DNA from: Zea mays
Taxonomy: Eukaryota > Streptophyta > Magnoliopsida > Poales > Poaceae
DNA length: 64,000 nt
Assembly (NCBI RefSeq): GCF_902167145.1
Contig: NC_050098.1
Coordinates: 128,290,207-128,354,206, forward strand
Direction: 5' to 3'
Below are positions 1 to 9,272 of the stretch, piece after piece; position 1 is the stretch's first letter, and each line of letters begins with the position of its first letter. The notes below the pieces were generated by a model. That model was given only the letters and a program-made list of their open reading frames with translations. It was not told where the DNA came from and made no database searches. The translations under genes were made by a program, and so were the position numbers.

Positions 1-1958
1 TTCTTTTCTAGCTTCGGGAATCTAATGCTTTTAGATAAAGTGTTTATGATTTTAGCCCTAGCGTGGTCGCAAATGCATCCCAAAATATCTTCATCGACCC
101 CGCCGAAGAGCATGGATCCGGGCTGGTAGCCGCAGGATATGGCAAACTCTTTCAATTATGATATGTCCTCTTCGAAAAGTTGTTGGCCACGCAGGTGCCG
201 AAGGTCAAAATTATTATCTTTCGAAGAGGTATCTTCAATTCCTTTTCTCTTATCAGAAGGTGTTGCGGCTATATCTTTCTCAGCAACCACATCCGATATA
301 AGTCTGTCGATTTCCAATAGTGTGGTTGCAAGATTATCGGCTTCGGCTGCGGCGGTTTCTTCAGCATCGATAGGCATAATTGCTTTATCCGCCAAAGTAT
401 GGGGCGGGGTATGTTCAATAATCTGCATCACATTCATCATCCGTTGTCTCTTCTGTCCCCCAGCTTTCCCCTTGACAGCCGAAGTGGTTTCCTTTGACTG
501 AAAGAAGCTAGTCAGATCTAACCTTAGAGGACTTAGCGGTGCAAATAGGATGGGTTCAGTCATTACCTTCAGAATTTCCGAAACCTCAGCGACAGAAGGC
601 GAAGAAGGACCTATAGTCTTCTCCGACACATCTTGTACCTTCGTACCCACAGAAGATATCTTGACGAGTCTTTGTTTCTTTGGAGCCGAATCCTTCGGCT
701 CCGATAGAGTTTTCTGTTTCTTCAAAGCTTTCTGATCCTCCTTGACTGACCGAATGGCCTGTCTATTCAGAATGTTGACAACTCTTTTCTTTTTAGCTCC
801 TCTGGCCCCTTCATCAAGTCTCTTGTAATCAGGATACTCAAAATTCAGAGCGTCCATCACACGATTCAACCTTCGTTTTGGACGGGTGCCGAAGACAGTA
901 GTCATCAATTGATCCTCTTTCTTCGTATAATTTCCAAGAATTTCATTGCACATCATCTCTATCAGTTCTAGCCATTCAATGCACGGTTTGCTAAACTTCT
1001 TCTAGAATTTAAACTAGTAAGGGAGTCAAACAAGTTCATACTTCTTTCCTTCTTCCTTTTTCTTCGGCATTCCCCAACCACTAGAGGGTGGAAATGTCCT
1101 GTTCGCCAAGTATTCTTGCACCAAGTCCCTGGTGCTAATGTGCTCAGCCACAACTCTAAACTCCACCTCAGCAAGTTGGCATGGGGACCCTAGCTGCATA
1201 TTGCACAGAGGTCAAGTCATGCCGAAGTTTAGTTTCATGGGACTCATTACCATGGTCATGAGCTTCTCCCTTTTCTTCTCATCGGCCTTCACATAAAACC
1301 ATTCATTTGTCCACCTGGTCGGGCACTTGGTGCGATAACCAATCACGAGGCCTTTGTGTCCTTCCGGTATGCAAAGTTGTAGCATCCGAAGTTCTTGTGT
1401 AGGCCGTCAGCTCTCGCCTTCGTTTGATAGTGAAGCTTGTGCACCCTACAGAACCCTTCGGCGTTGGCACTTTTTCCTTGGCTTCGAAGAGCCCAAATAT
1501 ACACGCTGAGCCTAACGATGGCGTTGGGGGTCAGCTGGTGTAGGTAGATTTCAAACTTTTTCAAAACCTCACCAATCATCTCATAAAGGGGGAACCGAAG
1601 TCCTGCCCTGAAGAAGCTGATGAAGACTACAACTTCATCCTCTTTCGGCTCTAGAATCGTCTCCTCTCCAGCAAAACGAACCAGTTCATCATCATCTTCT
1701 CCAAAATATCCTAGTTTCTTCATTAGAACTAAATCCTCAGCTTTAACCATGGATCTCCTGAATTCAGTATGGTTGGGCTTAGTCGGACATAGGATATTAT
1801 CATCATCCTCACTTTCAGCTTCAGCCACAGTCTGTTTAGCTTCGGCATCAGTAATACCTTTGGCAATAGGTTCTTCCTGCACAACCAACCCAGAATGCCT
1901 CATCATTTCTAAGATGGGAGCTGTCTCAGTCGTTTCAGTCTCATCTTACTCTGGCCAT
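1..1958 (-). pseudogene. Antisense additional ORF (putative gypsy-type transposon family, PF04195-like) of element R, degraded and running off the window
   Basis: One decayed gene is read on the minus strand, opposite to element R. A start codon candidate is ATG at 1958-1956. After an apparent 1-nt shift the frame is open from 1906 to 1343 and contains a segment of the type FISFFRAGLRFPLYEM, then YLHQLTPNAIVRLSVYIWA and FGCYNFAYR, which I recognise as the conserved core of the plant 'putative gypsy type transposon' family. A TGA at 1345-1343 interrupts it, and the frame then continues with GYRTKCPTRWTNEWFYVKA. After further shifts the block at 956-156 is the lysine- and acid-rich C-terminal half, which continues in sense to position 1. 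Function is unknown; it has no recognised catalytic motif. Similar antisense ORFs between pol and the 3' LTR are known in Tat-lineage elements. Confidence 0.7.
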
Positions 1959-2110
1959 TTTGTTGTTTAGACTCTAAGCAGACGAAGTTAGCTTCAGCGG
2001 TGAAATGCTTGTTTGAAACGTAATGCAGAAAGCTTCTGCTTCAGTGAAAATTTTCAGCAGCACAACAACACAATAGCAATGAATGATGTGGTTACTTCTC
2101 ACCAACTTGT

Positions 2111-2124
2111 CTATTTATATAGCC
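2111..2124 (-). promoter_or_regulatory. TATA box of the antisense gene in element R
   Basis: On the minus strand this reads GGCTATATAAATAG, a strong plant TATA box. It lies about 155 nt before the ATG candidate at 1958, leaving room for a leader of roughly 120 nt. It points away from the R 3' LTR and into the antisense gene, so the gene seems to have its own promoter and need not rely on the LTR. Transcription is inferred, not seen. Confidence 0.55.
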
Positions 2125-2213
2125 ATGCAGGAGAAGAAGGTGAACCGCAAAGACGTCCATACTGACGGATCGGTGGACCAATAAGTGCTGTGAGTATTTT
2201 ATTCGTTTTTTTA

Positions 2214-2291
2214 ATAACAAGCTCAGGGAAGGTGTTTTCGGACCTTCGGCATTCTAAAGCTTTTGTATTATTCGCGGATAGAGCTTGTTAT
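2214..2291. repeat. 11-bp perfect inverted repeat just upstream of the R polypurine tract
   Basis: ATAACAAGCTC at 2214-2224 and GAGCTTGTTAT at 2281-2291 are perfect reverse complements separated by 56 nt. The right arm ends about 20 nt before the polypurine tract. Confidence 0.7.
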
Positions 2292-2311
2292 GAAAAAACG
2301 ATCTAGCACCG

Positions 2312-2323
2312 TGAAGGGGCTAC
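2312..2323 (+). other. Polypurine tract of element R
   Basis: TGAAGGGGCTAC directly precedes the LTR start TGTTGGGG. The same GGGGCTAC ending precedes the 3' LTRs of related grass elements and of E1, B and E3 in this window (as GGGGGCTAC or GGGGCTAC on the minus strand). It would prime plus-strand cDNA synthesis. Confidence 0.6.
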
Positions 2324-2929
2324 TGTTGGGGTCTTCTCCGCCGAAGGTCCTCAAGACAAAGACGTCATCGAAAAAATGATTTTGAGGACTCTCTCCCTCT
2401 CGGCCAAAGGTCCTTGAGACAAATATCTTGTAGAAGCAACGATGATGATTACCGAAGCTGTCACCGAAGGGCGACAGCTTCGGCTTAGCTCAAGCCGAGG
2501 ACGAAAAGACTAGTTAGTCCTTAATGATTTATGTTACAATTATGAACGAATGATAGGGTTATAAATGTACCTTTACCCGAGCTGCGTCCCATGCCTATAA
2601 ATAGGTGAAAAGTACTCGTTCACGCTGGATTGTAATCGCTCTTGAATCAACACCTTCGAACAAGCCAAAGGTATCAATGTAATATAAATTTTGTTAATCT
2701 CCATGTGTACATTATGAAATACATATATGAATGAGCCAATGGATTACATTCATTATCTTTATGTATTTTTATTCATTCATTAAATGATGAAGGCATGTCC
2801 TTCATGACCTTCGTCTGAAGATCATTATATCCAAGAGAAGATAATGCTTCGGAGGACGAAGGTCCTTAATCCTTAATAATTGTGTTGCCTTGTTCTTGAT
2901 TCACATCATTTGAGAACAAGTGACCAATA
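2324..2929 (+). repeat. 3' LTR of element R (about 606 bp)
   Basis: Begins TGTTGGGGTC after the polypurine tract and ends GTGACCAATA, apparently a mutated ...CCAACA end. It is rich in CCGAAG/CTTCGG motifs. A TATA box (CCTATAAATAG) lies at 2595-2605. The right boundary is judged from the terminal pattern only; the left flank needed to confirm a target duplication is outside the window. Confidence 0.65.
2596..2603 (+). promoter_or_regulatory. TATA box of the R LTR
   Basis: TATAAATA about 270 nt inside the LTR, in the element's own direction. A transcript would start near 2630 and define the R region. Confidence 0.6.
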
Positions 2930-3648
2930 GGTTGCTAGCTCTTGTATTGGATGTATATGATTAGAATGCTTGGATGTGTTGAATGGAGGTGGTTGGGGTT
3001 GTATTTATATCCACCAACCACTTCCTAGTCGTTGGCTCCTTTCTGCTGATCGCGGACGGTCCGCGCCCCTGGTCCGGAATGTCTGCCCCTGTATATCAAC
3101 GACTAAAATCGCAACGGTCAGTAGTAACGGCTATATCAACGGCTATTAGTGCATTTAATGCGTCGTCATATTGTCAGACAGAGCAGTCGCGGATGGTCTG
3201 GCCGTGCACCCCGGACGGTCCGCGAGGATGGTAAAAATGAATTTTACTGAACCCATCACCTTCGGGGTTTTCTGGTTTCTCAACGGTCGGACGGTCCGCG
3301 CCTGAGGTCGGACGATCCGCACTTGGTTTCAGACGGTGCTCGCTTCTCCTTCGGATAGTTCGTAGTGTAAATGACGTTTTTGCAGAGTTCTTGTCCGAGG
3401 CTCATCCTAGTGTCGCAGATGGTCCGCCGCAAGGGCCCAGACGGTCCGCGCTTAGGGGAATTTCCAAAACACTTCCCCTGTCCGGAATAATCAACGACAT
3501 TCCAAAAGGTTGACCTTGAATTGATGTATATGAACTTTATGAACCTCAGAAATGATCGACTAGGCAAACTAGTTAGTCCATAAGATTTGTGATGGTCGTC
3601 AAACACCAAAATCGATTATAGGAAATAATTGAGGTCATTTCCCTTTCA
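2930..3648 (-). repeat. Element S: LTR fragment (5' part of a minus-strand LTR), truncated by insertion of R
   Basis: On the minus strand it starts TGAAAGGGAAATGACC at 3648, a recognisable grass LTR start, and contains several copies of the near-palindrome GCGGACCGTCC. A minus-strand TATA box (GGATATAAATAC) lies at 3002-3012, and R begins about 75 nt beyond it. Sequence to the right is the C LTR, so S inserted into C. The most economical reading is that this is the S 5' LTR and the rest of S lies left of R. No coding region of S is visible, so its lineage is unassigned. Confidence 0.5.
3002..3011 (-). promoter_or_regulatory. TATA box of the S LTR
   Basis: Minus-strand GATATAAATAC within GTGGATATAAATACAACC. 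It lies about 640 nt from the LTR start, a plausible U3 length. Confidence 0.5.
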
Positions 3649-4577
3649 GGGGTCATGCTGCCGAGGCCGCGGGTCACGCCGCCAGGGCTGAGGGAGAGGG
3701 CTGTTGGTTGGGGGAAGCACCTATGGGGAAGAAAACAAAGAGCTAATGTTGAAAACAATGGAGGAGACTCACCGGAAAAGGAACCCTCGCCGGAGCCGAG
3801 GAGAAAACCGTCGATTGACGGAGATTTGGAGGTTCGATCGACGAATCAAAAACACAGGACGAAGCCCTCGACGAGACGAACGCAGCGGTACCTTCAAATT
3901 CCGCCAACAACACACAGATTGGAATTAATTGGTCGTCGAAGTTGTTGCCGGAGTTGGAACCGCTCCGAACTTCGGCGAGCAATTCCGGGAGCTGGGAATT
4001 GAATCTAAGGAAACTGTTTTCTAATTCAGAATGTGCTTGACGAAGAGAAGTCAGGCATATATATAGGTGGGGTTCGGACAAGATGAAAATTCGAGTCAAA
4101 TTCGGATTTTACTATTTATAAAATTCAGAAAAGCCTAGAAATCAATGTTTTATGCTCAAAATATTATAGATGCTTTCAACAATTTTAGAAAAATTTCTAG
4201 AAATGTTTTGGCACCTAATGAACTAAAAAAACATAATTAGAGTTTCTAGAAACATTTTAAGTACCTCAAATAAATATATTTTGGTTTCTAGAAAATAGGA
4301 AAAATATTCCAAAAAATATGAAAATTTTCTGAGAGACTCTATAAGATATATTAACATGTTTCAAACACATTTTGCACTTAGAAACATCATGCAACAGCAT
4401 GAATGCAACAACCAAAGTGCCTCTAGGGCTCATTCCACTAGGTTTACGCCAATATAAAACAAAATAATTCTCCATTTTAGGGAAAAAGAGAAGGAAAGCA
4501 AAGAGAAGAGAGAGTAACACCTAAATTTGGTGGATATTAGGAAAGAAATTTTATACCCCCAAATTCAGGGTGTTACA
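3649..4577 (-). repeat. 3' LTR of element C (5' part of the LTR, about 929 bp remaining)
   Basis: On the minus strand it starts TGTAACACCCTGAATTTGGG at 4577. Positions about 3660-4370 align with 45890-46600 of the C 5' LTR. A minus-strand TATA box lies at 4058-4065. The remaining roughly 2.4 kb of this LTR is absent here because S begins at 3648. Confidence 0.75.
4058..4065 (-). promoter_or_regulatory. TATA box of the C 3' LTR
   Basis: Minus-strand CCTATATATATGCC, about 515 nt from the LTR start. The equivalent box occurs twice in the C 5' LTR because of a local duplication. Confidence 0.55.
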
Positions 4578-4788
4578 AATCTAACGCCCTTAACCGAATC
4601 TCGCCCTCGAAATTCAAGAATAGGCTAGTACAAAAATGAGATTGGTTCATTGGTTTTTTCATAGCTTCTTCTAACTCAACTTTGACTTTGGCAACTTTAA
4701 CTTGCGACTGGTTGCTTTGATCTTTAGATGTTCACGACCAACTGATACAACTCTCGAGGATCCCTTGCACTTGTGGGTTAGGACCCAC
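4578..4788 (-). other. 3' end of the C internal region with decayed polypurine tract
   Basis: Minus-strand sequence running up to the C 3' LTR. It includes GAGGGCGAGATTCGGTTAAG, matching the stretch after the D gag-pol stop (GGGGCGAGATTCTTTTAAGG). The polypurine tract is degenerate (AAGGGCGTTAGATT). No recognisable protein is encoded. Element A inserted at 4789 with a near-duplicated target (CCCAC on the left, CCTAC on the right). Confidence 0.6.
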
Positions 4789-7356
4789 TGTAAAGCCCAA
4801 ATTTGGTAGAAGAAAAAAATATAATAAATAAAATAAATAAATAAACAAATATGTTTATGATAGTGTTTTGAGAATTGTTGAAACTTTTGGGAAATTATTG
4901 AGACCCTTTCCTTTTCATAACCAATTAATAGTATTAGATTAATTGAGTAACCAATAAAGAAATGAAGTAAGGTACATCTATTGCTAATGATATTGTTGTG
5001 ATACATTCTATTGAAGACAAGATTTAACCCAAACCATAAATGGGGATGTGAAATAGAAAATGAGAAGAGAAAATTCATTTAAGTATAGAATTAAAATAAT
5101 GGAATGGGAATAGATTAATATTGAAATTAGTAGGAATTATATTCATACACTTGGAAAGAGGAAGGTCAAAACAGGAATTTGAACTTGAGTTGGATGTTTG
5201 AAATAAAACAGAAATAAGAAAAAGAAAAGAAAAGAAAAGAAAACCAGAAAAGAAAAGAGAAAAGGAAGGGACTTGCGCTGGGCCCAATTCTCTGGCGGCC
5301 CACCCCACTCTTTCCTATGCGCGCGTGGCCTGCCCTGGCTAACAAATGGGGCCCGCTGCCCAGTCTCCCGTCGCGCGCGTGATGATGTCTGTCTCGCCCG
5401 ATGACGTGTGGGACCGCCTCATCCGATTTCCCTTCAATAGAATGTGTCTTCCTCGCTGGCGCACCGGCTGTGCGAGATCCCCACAAGCCAGCGTCTCCCC
5501 CTCCCTCTGAATTCCGCGGAGCCTAGCAGCTTCATAGCCGGTATTTCCATGCCAAGTACACCTCTCGGGTAGAATAAAGGGGCTAGGCAGGGGCGTCACC
5601 GCCCTCGCTTTTCATCTCGACGCAAACAAAACGGGAGGAGAGAGAGAGAGTGGCACCGCCACCGCGAATACGTGACTTGGTCGTCGCTATGGCCTCGGTT
5701 GGCGGCCGGGGCGTTCGTTGGGGCATTATGGTGCTTGTGGTGGCTCAGTGGGCGCGATTCGTGGACCACGAGGAAGGAATTTCTCGCCGTCGTGCACACT
5801 CCGCCGCGGACCCGCCATTCTCTGTGGCCAGCAACCTCTGCCACTCACAGTCCCTGGTAAGGCCTCTGATCGAATTCTATAACCTCCTAGCGTCATGTAG
5901 AGTCGTTTGGATAAGAGTCTTAGGTCCTCGCGCGCTAGATAATTGTGCACGGCAATGGCGCCACCGTCGGATCCTGGGGGCGTCCTCGCCATCGGTGGTG
6001 GGAAGGGAGAAGAAAGCCGCTGCCCGTGGATCCGTTAATGTATGACTGCGATTAGGTGAAGGGATACCCATTCGATCAAAAGGGACCGCGACCGTCCGAT
6101 TCGGATCTGGCACTCGGGACTCAATCTAGTCGTTTTAAATCCGATGCGTCCATCTCGGATCGGGTGGCCGGGATCACGTATTGTTTCGTTAAACCTAGAT
6201 CTAATCTCGCACGTCCAATTTGGATCGTGCGGCTCAGATGCCCTCATACCCTTTCACGCTGAGCATTTTACATAAGAGACCTTGCCCTTTTTAGAAAACA
6301 ACCCACAGTCCATAACATAGGAATCTGAGTCTGAGTACCTTTTCGTTTAAGCCCATGTGTATCTGTTTATTTAACGCGCAATCCAAATAGTTAATAGAAC
6401 AAAGAAATCAATTTAGATAATAATTTTTGGTACAAAATTAATTGCAAGAACTTGTTTAATGCCTAGAAAATTCATATTAAATCCTTTTAGTTCATGCCAG
6501 TCCCTAAAATTTTGTAATAATATTGTGCATCACATAGTGTCTCTGTTTTGACATGAAAGATGTACTAAAATTTATCTCTTAACTAATCTTGTATCAAACA
6601 CATAGAAACTTTGGAAATTCATAACTACCCCATTTTAACTTCGAATTGAACTGTTCTAGTTGCGTTAGCTTCATATGAATATTTACTATGCAATAACAAC
6701 ATTTATTATACCATGTCTCGTTCTTTTATAGTTAGATCTTTATTTAACTTATGTTGGTTAGTCTGGTTAAACTGCTTATCATCATAATATACTAGAATAT
6801 GATCTATGGTCAATTTATGACTTAGATTAAAGTTGAGATAATTATTTATAGAATAACCTCTTATATGATTTATACTAACCAATTTATAATATAGTTTAGT
6901 ATTTTAATCACACAGATCTTCTATAAAATCATAACTCCTTAATTGTAACTCCGATCTTAGTAGTTCTCGATCCACGATCTCGTAGCGACGAGTAGATCAT
7001 TATTATGCAATTTGTTCTTATGTTTTGTGTGATGTTAATTTTGTCTATACCATGTTTGTTTGTATTGCTACGACTAGCAGTGAGGTCACGAGGATATGAA
7101 GAATCATCTTGGTAACTGGAATCTCAAGTGCCAGGCAAGTTGTGCCCTTGATCACTTCCTTTTTACCCAGTCATGTTCTTATTAATCATAATGATCTGCA
7201 TAGGTTAATTTGATGGGATCCAATAGGTTTCCCTAGTTTTGACTATCTTTATACCTTGTTTTACCACTGAATTTTTGGGTAGTATATGCTATTGTTTTAT
7301 GTGGTTTTGGGTATAGAGATATACATTACTCATGTTCACACTTTCGTTATCAGTTT
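4789..7356 (+). repeat. 5' LTR of element A, part 1 (before the E1 insertion)
   Basis: Matches 37762-40331 of the 3' LTR throughout. E1 entered between CAGTTT and ATTATTTA, which are contiguous in the intact 3' LTR at 40328 onward. No protein-coding gene is supported, apart from the possible mini-exon ending at 7134. Confidence 0.88.
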
Positions 7357-7660
7357 TGTCGGGGTTTCGAGATAGGGGGGTCCCAAAGCCGACGAGTGAG
7401 TGTGCTGCGTGCCCCAGCCCAGATGGGTCGAGCGCGTGGGCGAGCGCGAAGGGGGGAGAGGCGAGGTGGCCGGAGCCGAGCGTGAGAGAGGTGGAAGTCC
7501 CGCGGCCTTCGTGTTCGTCCCGCGCCCAGGTCGGGTGCGCTTACAGTAGGGGGGTTACAAGCGTCCACGCGGGTGAGGGAAGCGAGCGGCCCCAAGAGAG
7601 CGCCTGTCCCGTCCTCGGTCCCGCGCGGCCAACCTTTCCTAAGAAGGCCCTGGTCCTCCC

Positions 7661-7668
7661 TTTTATAG
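7661..7668 (-). promoter_or_regulatory. TATA box of the E1 3' LTR
   Basis: Minus-strand GACTATAAAAGGGAGG. The same box is at 19141-19148 in the 5' LTR, where it would drive the genomic transcript, and related boxes occur in the B and E3 LTRs. Confidence 0.65.
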
Positions 7669-8106
7669 TCGTAAGGAGAGGATCCAGGTGTACAATGGGG
7701 GGTGTAGCAGAGTGCTACGTGTCTAGCGGAGAGAGAGCTAGCGCCCTAGGTACATGCCAATGTGGCAGCCGGAGAGGTCTTGGCACCTTGCTGGCGTGAT
7801 GTCGTGGCTGTCGGAGGTGTGACGGAGCCTGGCGGAGGGACAGCTGTTGGAGCGGTCGAGTCCTTGCTGACGTCGCCCTGCTTCCATAAGAGAGCTGGGG
7901 GCCGCCGTCGTCACAAAGCTTGTGGAGCGCCATCATTGCCGATCCGGCGGAGCTGGCCGGATGGGACGCCGGTCTTGTTCTCCGTGACCCGAGTCGATTC
8001 GGGGTAGGACGATGATGGTGCTTCCTGTTGACGTGGCGGGTCTGTGCCCTAGGCAGGGTGACGTGGGGGCTCCTCCGAAGCCGAGGTTGAGTCTATCTTC
8101 TGTTGC

Positions 8107-8606
8107 CGAGGCCGAGTCCGAGCCATGGGGTCGGGCGAGGCGGAGGTCGTTCGGCCGAGGCCAGGGCGGAGTCCGAGCCCTGGGGTCGGGCGAGGCGGAG
8201 TTTCGTCGTCTTCCGGGTCTTAGCCCGAGTCCGAGCCCTGGGGTCGGGCGAGGCGGAGGTCGTTCGGCCGAGGCCAGGGCGGAGTCCGAGCCCTGGGGTC
8301 GGGTGAGGCGGAGTTTCGTCGTCTTCCGGGTCTTAGCCCGAGTCCGAGCCCTGGGGTCGGGCGGAGCGGAGTTCGCCGTCTTCCGGGTCTTAGCCCGAGT
8401 CCGAGCCCTGGGGTCGGGTGGAGCGGAGTTCACCGTCTTCTGGGTCTTAGCCCGAGTCCGAGCCCTGGGGTCGGGCGGAGCGGAGTTCGCCGTCTTCCGG
8501 GTCTTAGCCCGAGTCCGAGCCCTGGGGTCGGGCGGAGCGGAGTTCGCCGTCTTCCGGGTCTTAGCCCGAGTCCGAGCCCTGGGGTCGGGCGGAGCGGAGT
8601 TCGCCG
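8107..8606. repeat. 57-bp GC-rich tandem array in the E1 3' LTR
   Basis: About five head-to-tail 57-bp units (GAGTCCGAGCCCTGGGGTCG, then GGCGGAGCGGAGTTCGCCGT, then CTTCCGGGTCTTAGCCC) follow two longer interleaved units containing GTCGTTCGGCCGAGGCCAGG. Because 57 is a multiple of three, frames stay open on both strands; I do not regard these as genes. Confidence 0.9.
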
Positions 8607-9010
8607 TGGCGCCTTTGGCAAGGCCTGACTGTCTGTCAGACTCACTCTGTCGAGTGGCACCGCAGTCGGAGTGGCGCAGGCGGCGCTGTCCTTCTGTCAG
8701 ACTGGTCAGTGGAGCGGTGGAGTGACGGCGGTCACGTCGGCTCTGCCGGGGGGGGGCGCGTGTCAGGATAAAGGTGTCAGACCACCTTTGCGTTAAATGC
8801 TCCTGCAACTCGGTCAGTCGGTGTGGCGATTTAGTCAGGGTTGCTTCTGAGCGAAGCCAAGGCCTCGGGCGAGCCGGTGATGTGTCCGCCGTAAAAAGGG
8901 GGGCCTCGGGCGAGACGGAAGTCTCTCGAGGTCGGCTGCCCTTGGCCGAGGCTAGGCTCGGGTGAAGCGTGATCGAGTCACTCGTGTGGACTGATCCCTG
9001 ACTTAATCGT

Positions 9011-9048
9011 ACCCATCAGGCCTTTGCAGCTTTATGCTGATGGGGGTT
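9011..9048. repeat. LTR-end inverted repeat
   Basis: CCCATCAG and CTGATGGG form a perfect 8-bp stem around a loop of about 17 nt, some 50 nt from the LTR terminus on the polypurine-tract side. Related inverted repeats occur at the same place in the LTRs of B and E3. Confidence 0.6.
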
Positions 9049-9100
9049 ACCAGCTGAGAATTAGGCGTCTTGAGGGTACCCCTAATTATGGTCCCCGACA

Positions 9101-9110
9101 GTAGCCCCCG
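9101..9110 (-). other. Polypurine tract of E1
   Basis: On the minus strand CTCGGGGGCTAC directly precedes the 3' LTR start TGTCGGGGAC. Confidence 0.65.
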
Positions 9111-9112
9111 AG

Positions 9113-9272
9113 CCTCGAAGGGAGTGTTAGCACTCGCTTGGAGGCTTTCGTCGCACTTTTTTGCAAGGGGACCAGCCTTTCTCGGTTGCATTTTGTTCCG
9201 GTGGGTGCGCGCGAGCGCACCCGCCGGGTGTAGCCCCCGAGGCCTCGGAGGAGTGGTTACACTCCTTCGAGG
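9113..9272. repeat. Cluster of three hairpins next to the E1 polypurine tract
   Basis: Hairpin 1 (9113-9144) pairs CCTCGAAGGGAGTG with CACTCGCTTGGAGG imperfectly. Hairpin 2 (9198-9227) has arms CCGG-T-GGGTGCGC and GCGCACCC-G-CCGG around a GCGA loop, giving 13 bp with one T-G pair. Hairpin 3 (9243-9272) pairs CCTCGGAGGAGTG with CACTCCTTCGAGG around GTTA. The same three occur in B (25266-25424) and E3 (62034-62191), with hairpin 2 identical. Confidence 0.75.

Larger units (their letters stand above)
1..2929 (+). mobile_element. Element R: 3' part of a Ty3/gypsy-type (probably Tat-lineage) LTR retrotransposon
   Basis: Only the 3' end of this plus-strand element is in the window. The order is a gene on the opposite strand, an inverted repeat, a purine-rich tract ending in GGGGCTAC, then an LTR starting TGTTGGGG. 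The purine tract immediately left of the LTR start shows that this is the 3' LTR and that the body lies to the left, outside the window. R appears to have inserted into the LTR of element S, because sequence matching an S-type LTR begins directly after the R LTR end. Lineage assignment rests on the antisense gene, which is known from Tat-lineage elements such as Grande; pol is not visible here. Confidence 0.75.
7357..9100 (-). repeat. 3' LTR of E1 (1744 bp)
   Basis: Plus-strand ends are TGTCGGGGTT and CCCCGACA. It contains a minus-strand TATA box at 7661-7668, a GC-rich tandem array at about 8107-8606 and an inverted repeat at 9011-9048. It is near-identical to 18837-20587. Confidence 0.92.

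Noticed and set aside
156..956. A separate 266-aa host gene on the minus strand
   Set aside because: It continues the antisense gene of R. Upstream sequence encodes the conserved core in the same orientation, separated only by decay.
4671..5078. 135-aa minus-strand frame spanning the C/A junction
   Set aside because: It crosses the insertion boundary at 4789, so it is an accidental fusion of two elements.
7933..8808. Long open frames on both strands across the E1 LTR tandem array (up to 291 codons)
   Set aside because: They are a by-product of stop-free 57-bp units. There is no start context, no domain, and the same occurs in every array copy.
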